64,000 nt of DNA from Thiomonas sp. FB-Cd (GTDB taxonomy: Bacteria > Pseudomonadota > Gammaproteobacteria > Burkholderiales > Burkholderiaceae_C), in the NCBI RefSeq assembly GCF_000733775.1, contig NZ_JPOE01000002.1, positions 682,001 through 746,000 of the forward strand. The letters are read 5' to 3'. This document shows, one piece after another, positions 1-7,693 of the stretch (its first letter is position 1; every line of letters begins with the position of its first letter). The notes below the pieces were generated by a model. It ran no database searches. It had not been told where the DNA came from and saw only the letters and a list, made by a program, of their open reading frames with translations. Both the position numbers and the translations under genes were made by a program.

Positions 1-222
1 CACACGCTGCTCCCCCGTGCGGCGGCCTCGGCGCCGGGGAGCCAGCGCCGCCATGCCGCCGGCTTCATAGCGGTCAATCGTCTTGCTCACCGCCGTGTAG
101 CTCAGTCCCACGTCGGCGGCAATCTGCGTGCGTGTGCGCCCACGTTTGTGCGCCCGTATGACCTGCCTGCGCCGCTCATGTTGCTCGGCTGGCGTCAGCC
201 GTCTTGCATCGTCTTTGTCCAT
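1..222 (-). CDS. IS630-family transposase, N-terminal part
   Basis: An open frame starts at the ATG at 222 and runs through the window edge (74 codons). The protein begins MDKDDARRLTPAEQHERRRQ and contains a helix-turn-helix-like segment (RTRTQIAADVGLSYTAVSKT). The layout is the same as the N-terminus of the transposase at 35548 (…ERRKQVVRLHKRG… then MTGLSYPPVRAAID), which supports the family call. The catalytic DDE domain lies outside the window. It differs clearly from the second transposase, so these are two distinct IS types and not copies of one element. Confidence 0.8.
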   Translation of the reverse strand, partial: MDKDDARRLTPAEQHERRRQVIRAHKRGRTRTQIAADVGLSYTAVSKTIDRYEAGGMAALAPRRRGRRTGEQRV

Positions 223-278
223 GCAAACTCCGACTCGCACTTGCCCCGAAAGTTCAATCTATTTATGGGCCTAATCTA
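1..278 (-). mobile_element. IS630-family element, truncated by the window edge
   Basis: The outer end reads inward on the minus strand as TAGATTAGGCCCATAAATAG, closely matching the left end of the complete IS630-type element at 35497 (TAGATAAGGCCCAATAAAAT); both also share GAACTTTC a few bases further in. A TA dinucleotide, the usual IS630 target duplication, follows at 279-280. The transposase is transcribed leftward out of the window. The element ends about 110 bp before the response-regulator start, so it may have replaced or altered that gene's upstream region. The other end is not visible, so whether the element is intact is unknown. Confidence 0.8.
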
Positions 279-316
279 TAGTATCCGGCGCCTGTCCCTC
301 GAATGACCCGTCGATT

Positions 317-326
317 ACATTGATGT
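317..326. promoter_or_regulatory. Small dyad upstream of response regulator
   Basis: ACAT-TG-ATGT forms a short dyad 66 bp before the chosen start of the response regulator, inside a locally AT-richer stretch. OmpR-type metal-responsive regulators often autoregulate through dyads here, but the motif is short and could be chance. Confidence 0.2.
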
Positions 327-391
327 CATCTTGCGGTCATGCTTGCGCAACCATGCGCGGGCTAGAGTGTGCGGGTAAGGACGGTGTATCG

Positions 392-1078
392 ATGAAACTG
401 CTCGTGGTCGAAGACGAGGCGAAGACGGCCGACTACCTGCGCCAGGGTCTGAGCGAAGCCGGCTTCGTCGTCGATCTCGCGCGCAACGGTCTGGACGGAC
501 ACCACTTGGCGATGACCGGCGACCACGAGTTGATCGTGCTCGACGTGATGCTGCCCGACGTCGACGGCTGGCGCATCCTGCGCGCGCTGCGCGAGGCCGG
601 GCGCGACGTGCCCGTGCTGTTCCTGACCGCGCGCGACAGCGTGGAGGACCGCGTCAAGGGGCTGGAGCTCGGCGCCGACGACTACCTGGTCAAGCCCTTC
701 GCCTTCACCGAGTTGCTGGCGCGCGTGCGCACGTTGCTGCGCCGCGGTCGCAATCCGGCGCTGGCCGAAAAGCTTCAGGTGGCCGACCTGGTTCTCGACC
801 TGCCTCGGCGGCGAGCCAGCCGCGGCGGCACGCGCATCAATTTGAGCAACAAGGAGTTCGCGCTGCTCGAGCTGCTGGTGCGGCGCCAGGGCGAGGTGCT
901 GCCACGTTCGCTGATCGCCTCGCAGGTCTGGGACATGAACTTCGACAGCGACACGAACGTGATCGACGTGGCCATCCGGCGCCTGCGCGCGAAGGTCGAC
1001 GACGCCTTCTCGCCCAAGCTGATCCGCACCGTGCGCGGCATGGGCTACACCCTGGACCTGCCCGATGCCGACGATTGA
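392..1078 (+). CDS. OmpR-family response regulator (heavy-metal type)
   Basis: DNA-binding response regulator of 228 residues, normal for the OmpR/CusR/CzcR class. The receiver domain begins [20 protein letters not shown], with acidic residues E8-D9, phospho-acceptor D51 in [10 protein letters not shown] and the conserved lysine in YLVKPF. The C-terminal winged helix ends in the typical [10 protein letters not shown]. The ATG at 392 was chosen because the receiver domain starts right there; an in-frame upstream start at 320 would add a tail without family support. The sensor kinase gene overlaps its 3' end, so the two are translationally coupled. The signal is probably a metal ion or periplasmic stress, judged from the family only. 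Confidence 0.92.
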   Translation: MKLLVVEDEAKTADYLRQGLSEAGFVVDLARNGLDGHHLAMTGDHELIVLDVMLPDVDGWRILRALREAGRDVPVLFLTARDSVEDRVKGLELGADDYLVKPFAFTELLARVRTLLRRGRNPALAEKLQVADLVLDLPRRRASRGGTRINLSNKEFALLELLVRRQGEVLPRSLIASQVWDMNFDSDTNVIDVAIRRLRAKVDDAFSPKLIRTVRGMGYTLDLPDADD

Positions 1079-2501
1079 GCCGGGCGCGCCCCGCATCGGA
1101 CGCCGCGCACGCCGCCCGGCGTCGCTGGCATTGCGCGTGACCGCGTGGGTCGGCCTCGCCACCACGCTGACCTTCCTGGTCGCCGCGTGGGCGATCGAGG
1201 TCGCGATCGAGGCGCACTTCGCGGGCCAGGACCTGGGGCAGCTTCGTCCGGTGGCGCAGACCCTGCGCCTGGCCCTCGACGATGCGGCCGCCGGCGCCGG
1301 GGGCGAGGCCCTGCAACAGCGTTTCGCGCAGACCATCGCGGACCATCACGAGGTGTACTTCCGGGTCGAGAGGGCGGACGGACGCCTGCTGTACGACGCC
1401 ACGCCCCCGGGACTTGCCGCGAGGGCGCATGCCGACCCGGCCGTGCAGCAGCTGGACGCTGGCGCGCTGCGTATCTGGAGCACCGGCGGGCGCAGCTACC
1501 GCGGCGCGGTGCTGCGCATCGGCCGCGACACCGTGATTCTGGCGACCGCCATCGACTACCACCTGCGCTTCCTGGCGGCGCTGCGGCGTGCGCTGTGGCT
1601 GGGCACGCTGCTCGCCAGTGCCTTCAGCGTGCTCGTGGCCTGGCTGGCGGTCCGTCAGGGACATGCGCCGATCCGGCGTATCGGCGCGCGCATGCGCGAG
1701 GTCAGATCGGAACGCCTGGATGTCCGCCTCGACCCGGACAAGGTGCCGGTGGAGCTGGCCGGGCTCGTCGCCTCGTTCAACGCGATGCTCGAACGCATCG
1801 GTCAGAGTTTCGTGCGTCTGTCCAATTTTTCCGCCGACATCGCGCATGAGCTGCGAACACCCGTCACCAACCTGCGCACCCAGACCCAGGTCGCGCTCTC
1901 CCGCGCACGCAGTGCCGACGATTACCGCGAGGTCCTTTACTCCAACCTCGAGGAGTACGAGCGCATGAGCGCGATGATCGGCGACATGCTGTTCCTGGCC
2001 CAGGCCGAGCACCAGTTGATCCGGCCCGAACAGGCCGAGGTGGATCTGGGTGCCGAGGTCGGGGAGCTGTTCGAGTATTTCGAGGCCTGGGCCGAGGAGC
2101 GCGGCGTCCGGCTGCAATCCGTCGGCGAGGCCCCACGGATCCGTGGCGACCGCGCGATGCTGCGACGAGCACTGTCGAACCTGCTGTCCAACGCCATTCG
2201 CCACACCGCGGCGGGAGCCACGGTCACCGTGCGATTCGAAAGCGATCCCACCGGCTGGCTGAAGGTCTGCGTCGAGAACCCGGGCGCCGATATTGCCGCC
2301 GAGCACCTGCCTCATCTGTTTGACCGCTTCTACCGCGTCGACCCTTCGCGCCAGCGCAACGGCGAGGGCGCCGGTCTGGGACTCGCGATCGTCAAATCGA
2401 TCGCCGAAACCCACGGTGGAAGTGTGGGCGCCATGTCCACCGGCGGCCAGGCGCGCTTCTGCATGCGTCTGCCAGCGCCCGCTTCGAAAACGTGGCATTG
2501 A
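1065..2501 (+). CDS. Sensor histidine kinase, CusS/IrlS-like
   Basis: Partner kinase of the response regulator at 392; the start overlaps that gene by 14 nt. The 478-residue protein has a first membrane helix near residues 22-45, a periplasmic sensor region of about 115 residues, a second helix near 170-195, then HAMP, HisKA and HATPase_c domains. The phospho-accepting H261 sits in [16 protein letters not shown]. The N box ([16 protein letters not shown]) and the G box ([20 protein letters not shown]) are intact, so the kinase looks functional. The ligand cannot be read from the sequence; the class mostly senses copper, silver, zinc or cadmium. Confidence 0.9.
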   Translation: MPTIEPGAPRIGRRARRPASLALRVTAWVGLATTLTFLVAAWAIEVAIEAHFAGQDLGQLRPVAQTLRLALDDAAAGAGGEALQQRFAQTIADHHEVYFRVERADGRLLYDATPPGLAARAHADPAVQQLDAGALRIWSTGGRSYRGAVLRIGRDTVILATAIDYHLRFLAALRRALWLGTLLASAFSVLVAWLAVRQGHAPIRRIGARMREVRSERLDVRLDPDKVPVELAGLVASFNAMLERIGQSFVRLSNFSADIAHELRTPVTNLRTQTQVALSRARSADDYREVLYSNLEEYERMSAMIGDMLFLAQAEHQLIRPEQAEVDLGAEVGELFEYFEAWAEERGVRLQSVGEAPRIRGDRAMLRRALSNLLSNAIRHTAAGATVTVRFESDPTGWLKVCVENPGADIAAEHLPHLFDRFYRVDPSRQRNGEGAGLGLAIVKSIAETHGGSVGAMSTGGQARFCMRLPAPASKTWH

Positions 2502-3035
2502 CGTTTCAAGGTGCTTCGCAGCTACGGTCCTTCTTCAAGTGGATAGCTCAAGCAGCAGCGATTTCCTGCCTGAATACTCCGGTTCGGGATAGCAACAATA
2601 GCCTGCGACGCGCATTGGACTTCGAGGGTCGCGCGCGCACTTTGCGCCGAATCTCCGAGAGTCGCAGCTGCCCGAGGGTAGCCCGCCATCGCCGCAGCGA
2701 CACCGTTATTGCGATGACTGCTGGCAGATGGAAGGGGCCACGGGGTGCAAGCGCCGCTGATCGGACGGGGCGCTAGCGCGGGCTTGTCTCGGTCCCGGTC
2801 GAGTAGCTAGGCCATTACCGTTGTCTCCGCGACGGCAATTCTCTGATCGCCGGCTATTGGGTAGGCGTCATCCGACGATCGCATCGAAGCGCAGAGTGAC
2901 TTCAGGACAACGGGCAAATCGACGCTGCGACTGACGCGCCCAGCGCGCGCCGGCCACCGCAGCCCTCATGCACCGCTAAGAGAACGTTGCTACGTTCGGT
3001 AATTCAAGTCGAGCGAGCACTCCACAGGACCTGCG
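2502..3035. other. Intergenic stretch, no supported gene
   Basis: About 530 bp between the kinase stop and the COG4705-like start. Short open frames occur on both strands, but none has a recognisable domain or ribosome-binding site. It may hold a terminator for the upstream operon and the promoter of the next gene; I could not define either. Confidence 0.4.
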
Positions 3036-3644
3036 ATGCGTACACCGAGTCTGGGCAAGATCCCCGCAATCGGCATATCGTTCTGGTCGCTCAAGGTTCT
3101 CGCCACCACACTGGGGGACCTGTTGGGCGATCTCCTGTCCCTCGCCCTGCACCTCGGCTATCGGCTGGCACTCTCAGCCAGTGTGCTGGCCATGCTGGCC
3201 CTGCTGGTCGCGCAGCTTCGATCGGAGCGACGGCGGCCATGGCTGTTCTGGGCCTTGATGCTGGCCAGCTCGGCGGTCGGCGCGGAGGTCTCGGATGCCC
3301 TGGCCCGGGCCCTCGGCTGGGGTACGGCGACCACCGCGCTCGTGCTGCTCGGGGGACTCGTTGTCATCTTGCTGTCGTGGGCCATGTGCCGAGGTCTGCC
3401 GGCACCGGGGTTCATCGGCAACCGGCGTGATGAAGGCTGGTTCTGGGCAGCCGCGCTCACAGGCAATGGTCTCGGCTCGGTGCTCGGGGATCTGCTGGGA
3501 GACCACTGGGGCCTGGGGCTGGCGGCAAGCAGCGGTCTATACGCCGCCATGCTCGCCGTGCTCTGGGGGCTGGGACGTGCGACGTGGATCGACCGACGCG
3601 TGATCTTCTGGGCGGCCTTCGTGCCGAGCCGGATCCCGTTCTAG
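3036..3644 (+). CDS. COG4705-type polytopic membrane protein, C-terminally short
   Basis: 202-residue protein made of repeated hydrophobic units. The first unit carries FWSLKVLATTLGDLLGD and the third FWAAALTGNGLGSVLGDLLGD, the repeating TLG…GD pattern of COG4705 uncharacterised membrane proteins. Function is unknown; these proteins are often found beside two-component systems, as here. The paralogue at 5630-6390 has a further C-terminal unit. This protein stops after VIFWAAFVPSRIPF, just where the paralogue continues FWAAFILTRPLGAVLGD, so it seems truncated. Its TAG stop (3642-3644) lies on the same CTAG as the stop of the convergent kinase gene (3641-3643), suggesting a deletion or rearrangement junction. 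Confidence 0.7.
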   Translation: MRTPSLGKIPAIGISFWSLKVLATTLGDLLGDLLSLALHLGYRLALSASVLAMLALLVAQLRSERRRPWLFWALMLASSAVGAEVSDALARALGWGTATTALVLLGGLVVILLSWAMCRGLPAPGFIGNRRDEGWFWAAALTGNGLGSVLGDLLGDHWGLGLAASSGLYAAMLAVLWGLGRATWIDRRVIFWAAFVPSRIPF

Positions 3645-4953
3645 GACTCGTTCACACCGATTGCGCGCACGCCGGGCAGGTCGACGCGCACGACCAGCCC
3701 CTTGCGCCGGTCCGCGCGATCGTGCAACGAGATCTGTGCGCCGATGCGCCGCGCTGCTTCGCGTGCAATGGCCAATCCGAGACCCGTACCCCCGATCTCC
3801 TGGCCCGCCAGGCGGTGGAAGGGCTTGAAGGCCTCGGCCCGCTCGCTCGGCTCCACTCCGGGGCCGCTGTCGATGATCTCGCAGCGCGCACCATCGCCGA
3901 GCGCCACGATGCGCAGCGTGACCTCGCCGCCGGCAGGGGTGTACTTCAGCGCATTGTCGATCGCATTGCCGAGGATGGTGCGCAGCAGCCGCGCGGAGCT
4001 GAGCACCGACGGCACGTCGCCGGCCTCCATGCCCAGGTCGATTCCGCTCTGTTCGGCGACCGGGAAATGCATCGCCAGCAGCTCGCGCCCCAGGGCCACG
4101 AGGTCGACGCTTTCGCGTGGCGCATCAGCGCTTTCGATGCGCGCCAGGTCCAGCAACTGCTCGCTGAGCTTGCGCGCGCGCTCGATGCCCTGCTCGAGGG
4201 CATCAGGCGAAGCCGGGCCTCGTCGAGGGATTTCGCGTGACGCAGGTTGCGCGCCTGCAGGGCCAGCGCCGTTAACGGCGAACGCAGTTCATGGGCGGCG
4301 TCGGCCACGAAGCGCTGCTGCTGGCGCATCAGCTCGCGCGTGCGTCCGAGCAACCCTTCGATGGCGTCGACAAAGGGCTGAATCTCGGCCGGCATGTCCC
4401 GCAACTCCAGGGAGGGCTCCGGCACGGTCTCGAGCGCCTCCAGGCGCCTTGCGGCGCGCACCACGGGCTCGAACTCCCGGCGCACGCCGCGGCCGATCAG
4501 CCCGATCAGCAAGGGCACCAGCAGCAACGATGGCAGCAACGCTCGCAACGCCCCGTTCCAGGCCAGTTCGTCGCGCGCGTCGGTGGCCTGCGCGACCACC
4601 GCGGTGTAGGGCCCCTGTCGCTGGACGAGCACCCGCATGCGGCCGGCACGGGTGTCGAGCGTGCGCAGCCCCGGGGTCATGGCCGATCCCAGCCATGCCG
4701 GTGCCGGATCGATGGGCAGCATCGCCAGGTGGATGCGTGAGTCGTGGTCGTCGAGGCCCCCGCGCCCCGGGGCGGACATCTCATGCCCGGGGTGCCGCAG
4801 CGCGAGCGCGGCGACCTGGCGCAGCATGTCGTCCTGCGACTCGCGCAGCTCGCGCCAGGCGAGCACGAACTGGGCCGCGGCCGCCAGCAGGCCGAGGCCG
4901 ACCACGGCGACCCCCAGGTGCAGCACCAGCCGACGCTGGAAGGAACGGGTCAT
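3641..4953 (-). pseudogene. Sensor histidine kinase, QseC/PmrB-like, one-base frameshift
   Basis: The N-terminal part (from ATG 4953: MTRSFQRRLVLHLG) has two membrane helices, a periplasmic loop, HAMP and the H box FVADAAHELRSPLTAL. The frame then breaks near 4203 and continues in another frame with LEQGIERARKLSEQLLDLAR, the N box LLRTILGNAIDNALKYTP and the G box IGGTGLGLAIAREAARRIGA. Adding one C on the plus strand (GGCATCAGG to GGCATCCAGG) restores a 437-residue kinase. ATG 4953 overlaps the regulator stop as ATGA. Either the kinase is recently broken or this is a sequencing error. All catalytic boxes are otherwise conserved. Confidence 0.85.
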
Positions 4954-5612
4954 CGCGCCTTGTCCACCATCCATCCCGCCCCGCGCACGTTCTTGATCAC
5001 ATCGGCCCCGAGCTTCCTGCGCACGCCGTGGATCAGAAAGTCGACCGCGCTGCTCTCGACCTCTTCGTTCCAGCCGTACAGCCGGTCCTCGAGCTGGGCG
5101 CGGGTGAGGATGGTTCCCGGGCGCAGCAGCAGCGCGTGCAGCAGCGCGAATTCGCGCGCGGTCAACACCACGCGCAGATCGCCGCGCCGGGCCTCGCGAG
5201 TGGCGGGATCGAGCCGCACGTCGCCGTTGCCCAGTTCGGCGGCCGCCTGGCCGGACTGGCGGCGCACGACCGCGCGCATGCGCGCCAGCAGTTCGTCCAT
5301 GTCGAAGGGCTTGACCACGTAGTCGTCGGCGCCGAGGTCGAGCCCGCGCACCCGGTCGGCGGCCGCGTCGCGGGCCGTGATCAGCAGCACGGGCACGCGG
5401 TCGCCCCGCTCGCGCAGGCGCTGCAGCACACTGAGGCCGTCGCGCCCGGGAAGCCCGATGTCGAGCAGAACGATCTGATGCTGGCCGTCGCGCAGCACGC
5501 GGTCGGCGGTTTCGCCGTCGCGCACGAGGTCGACCGCGTAGGCGGCGTCGCGCAACGCGACTTCGATCGCCGCCGCGATCATCGGATCGTCCTCGATCAG
5601 CAGCGCGCGCAT
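4950..5612 (-). CDS. OmpR-family response regulator, QseB/PmrA-like
   Basis: 220-residue response regulator: receiver domain MRALLIEDDPMIAAAIEVAL with D51 in IVLLDIGLPG and VKPF lysine, then a winged-helix domain ending NVRGAGWMVDKAR. The short linker and the GAGW ending fit the QseB/PmrA/TctD branch and not the CusR branch of the regulator at 392. The stop overlaps the kinase start (ATGA). The upstream COG4705 gene ends 17 bp away, so pepSY, COG4705, regulator and kinase probably form one minus-strand operon. Family members respond to envelope conditions such as cationic peptides, metals or pH. Confidence 0.9.
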   Translation of the reverse strand: MRALLIEDDPMIAAAIEVALRDAAYAVDLVRDGETADRVLRDGQHQIVLLDIGLPGRDGLSVLQRLRERGDRVPVLLITARDAAADRVRGLDLGADDYVVKPFDMDELLARMRAVVRRQSGQAAAELGNGDVRLDPATREARRGDLRVVLTAREFALLHALLLRPGTILTRAQLEDRLYGWNEEVESSAVDFLIHGVRRKLGADVIKNVRGAGWMVDKAR

Positions 5613-5629
5613 CGGGCTTGCCCCGCGGC

Positions 5630-6390
5630 TCAGTGCGCGACGGCCGCGGCGCGCTGCGGCAGCAGGCGAAGCGCGATCACCATGCCCCCGAGCAGCACGG
5701 CCGAAGCCGCGAACCGGCTGAGCTCGAGCCCGCCGGAGGCGATCGGCTTGTCGAGGAAATCCCCAGCACGGCGCCCAGCGGGCGCGTCAGGATGAAGGCG
5801 GCCCAGAACAGCGCGGTGCGCGATGCGGCGGTGCGCCAGTACAGCAACGCGACCACGGCCAGCGCCGAGCCGAACACCACGGCAGCGCCCTGGTAGCCCA
5901 GTCCCGCCGTGTCGGCGCTCCAGTCGCCCAGCGCGGTACCGAGGGTCTGCGAGAACATGATGGTCACCCAGTAGAACACTTCGGCCTTGCCCGATTGCAC
6001 ACTGCCCACCGCGACACTGCCGGTGGAGCGCTGCCACAGCAGCAGCGAGGCGCCGAGCAGGGCCAGCAGCAGGCTGGTTCCGCCAGCGTAGCCGATGCCC
6101 AGCGAGCGGTCGGCGAAATCGGCCAGGGTCGTGCCCACCGTGGTCGTGGCGATGATGGTCGACCAGTACAAAGCGGGGTGAAAGCGCATGGCGCGCATCT
6201 GCGCGAAGACCAGTGCGGCGAACAGGGCCGCGAAAACTCCCGTGGCCGCCAGGTAGCCCAGGTGCAGGGACATGGAGACCGCGTCCCCGGCCGTCTCACC
6301 GAGGGTCGTGGCGGCGATCTTGACCAGCCAGAAGCCCATCGTGGCTTCGGGGACCTTGGCAAGGACGGATTCAACGCTTGTGGTTTTCAT
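5630..6390 (-). pseudogene. COG4705-type membrane protein, one-base frameshift
   Basis: From ATG 6390 (MKTTSVESVLAKVPEATMGF) the protein shows four repeated hydrophobic units with the TLG…GD signature (FWLVKIAATTLGETAGD; VGTTLADFADRSLGIGY; SQTLGTALGDWSADTAGLGY; ILTRPLGAVLG). The frame breaks near 5763-5766 inside a run of four C where five are needed. In the other frame it continues GDFLDKPIASGGLELSRFAA and ends QRAAAVAH at 5630. One added base gives 253 residues. It is the full-length relative of the truncated copy at 3036. Function unknown; linkage to PepSY and a two-component system suggests an envelope-sensing or transport role. Confidence 0.8.
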
Positions 6391-6451
6391 GGGTCCGCGG
6401 GTGATGGAGGCAGGCGCAGGGCCCCGGCGTTCGCCGGGGCCCTGCCGGGGC

Positions 6452-6766
6452 TCAGTCCTTGTTCGCTCCCTCGACGCTGTCCTCAAGCACCTCGCCCGTC
6501 CTGGCGTCGACTCCGAGTTCCCGTTCCCCCTGGGGAGTCTTCAGGTCGAAGGAATAGCGCAGTCCGCTACCACCCTTTTCGCGTTCGAGTTCGCGATCGG
6601 TGATGGTCGCGCCGGGAACGGCCTTGAGGGCGATCTGCGAAGCCTGCTCCATGGTGACGGCCGCGTCCTTGGCGTACTTCTGGCCGTCGTAGGCATGCGC
6701 CGCGGTGGCGGCGATCAAGGCTGCACCCGCGGCGCCGACGATGACCAGGGTCTTGTGCAACTTCAT
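6452..6766 (-). CDS. Periplasmic PepSY-domain protein
   Basis: 104-residue precursor with a clear signal peptide (MKLHKTLVIVGAAGAALIAA, cleavage likely after AHA). The mature part has one PepSY repeat: MEQASQIALKAVPGATITDR, then a strand pair ending RELGVDARTGEVL. PepSY proteins are thought to inhibit proteases or act in periplasmic sensing; direct function is not established for this type. ATG 6766 was chosen because the signal peptide starts there and AGGAGTG lies upstream on the coding strand. It is the first gene of the operon running to the kinase at 3641, and its upstream region carries a TTTAGC direct repeat. Confidence 0.85.
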   Translation of the reverse strand: MKLHKTLVIVGAAGAALIAATAAHAYDGQKYAKDAAVTMEQASQIALKAVPGATITDRELEREKGGSGLRYSFDLKTPQGERELGVDARTGEVLEDSVEGANKD

Positions 6767-6855
6767 GGAAACACTCCTGAGGATGATGGGCCCGACGGCC
6801 AGGTGGCCGTGGGCAGCGCCGATGCAGCGCATGAGCAGGAGTGTGCTGGGGGAGA

Positions 6856-6872
6856 TTTAGCCCACATTTAGC
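6856..6872. promoter_or_regulatory. TTTAGC direct repeat, candidate response-regulator box
   Basis: TTTAGC occurs twice with 11 bp start-to-start spacing (6856-6861 and 6867-6872), i.e. one helical turn, 90 bp upstream of the PepSY start and 114 bp upstream of the divergent PAP2 start. OmpR-type regulators of the QseB/PmrA branch bind direct hexamer repeats with this spacing. It could control both directions. The hexamer differs from the classic PmrA half-site, so this is a prediction from geometry. Confidence 0.45.
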
Positions 6873-6985
6873 GCGGGGTGCGCCGAGATGCGCCCCGGCC
6901 CTTTTTCATGGCCGCGCGCAGCGCCTGCTATGTCGACGCTAAGAATGGGCGGGAATACTCGGCGAGTCTCATACCCTGCCTGACG

Positions 6986-7588
6986 ATGCACGCGATCCAG
7001 AATCTCAATCACACCCTGTTCCTGCTGGTCAATGCCGGCGCGACCACGCCACGCTGGTGGATCGACCTGGCGGTCTTCGTCGCCAATGACCTCGTCTACG
7101 GTGTACCGGTGCTGCTGATCGGACTGTGGCTTGCAGGTGGTTCGTCGCGTCGCGGTGCCGCACTCCTGGCCTTTGCGATCGCCATGATCGCGCTCGGAGC
7201 CAATCAGCTCATCGGACTCGCCTGGTACCAGCCTCGCCCCTTCGTGATCGGGCTGGGCCACACCTGGGCGTCCCATGTGCCTGACGCATCGCTTCCCAGC
7301 GACCATCTGACGCTTTTCACCTCCATCGGGCTGGGGCTGCTCTTGGGCGGGCTCAAACGAGTCGGCGCGGCGACCCTCGTCGTCGGACTGCTCGTAGGCT
7401 GGGCGCGGGTCTACGTCGGGCTGCACTTCCCGCTGGACATGGCGGGGTCGTTGCTTGTGGCCGCGGCGTGCAGCGCGGTCCTGGTGCCGCTGTGGCGCCA
7501 CGTTGGGGCCGCCGTGACCACCCGGGCCGAGGCAACCTATCGATGGCTGCTCGCGCGCCCCATCACCCGGGGAATTCTTCGCGCCTGA
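6986..7588 (+). CDS. PAP2-family phosphatase, BcrC/YbjG-like
   Basis: 200-residue polytopic membrane phosphatase, likely acting on undecaprenyl diphosphate at the outer face of the inner membrane to recycle the peptidoglycan lipid carrier. The PAP2 motifs are visible: WYQPRPF (motif 1, lysine replaced as in YbjG-type enzymes), LPSDHLT (motif 2) and ARVYVGLHFPLD (motif 3 with catalytic histidine). ATG 6986 was chosen over upstream in-frame starts because the conserved N-terminus MHAIQNLNHTLFLLVN begins there. It is divergent from the PepSY operon and ends about 100 bp before the ATPase-PAP2 fusion, giving two PAP2 domains in a row. Confidence 0.88.
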   Translation: MHAIQNLNHTLFLLVNAGATTPRWWIDLAVFVANDLVYGVPVLLIGLWLAGGSSRRGAALLAFAIAMIALGANQLIGLAWYQPRPFVIGLGHTWASHVPDASLPSDHLTLFTSIGLGLLLGGLKRVGAATLVVGLLVGWARVYVGLHFPLDMAGSLLVAAACSAVLVPLWRHVGAAVTTRAEATYRWLLARPITRGILRA

Positions 7589-7693
7589 TCAAGGCGTTGC
7601 CGCAAGGGGCCGGGGCACAATGCCACGGGAGAGCATGATCTCGCGCCATCGCCGGGTGATCGAGGGGTGCTCGATTCCAGGCGAGAGCACATC

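Noticed and set aside
837..2498. Long minus-strand open frame opposite the kinase gene (553 codons)
   Set aside because: Antisense shadow of a GC-rich gene; composition is low-complexity (Arg, Gly, His, Gln) with no domain, and the plus-strand kinase has all family motifs.
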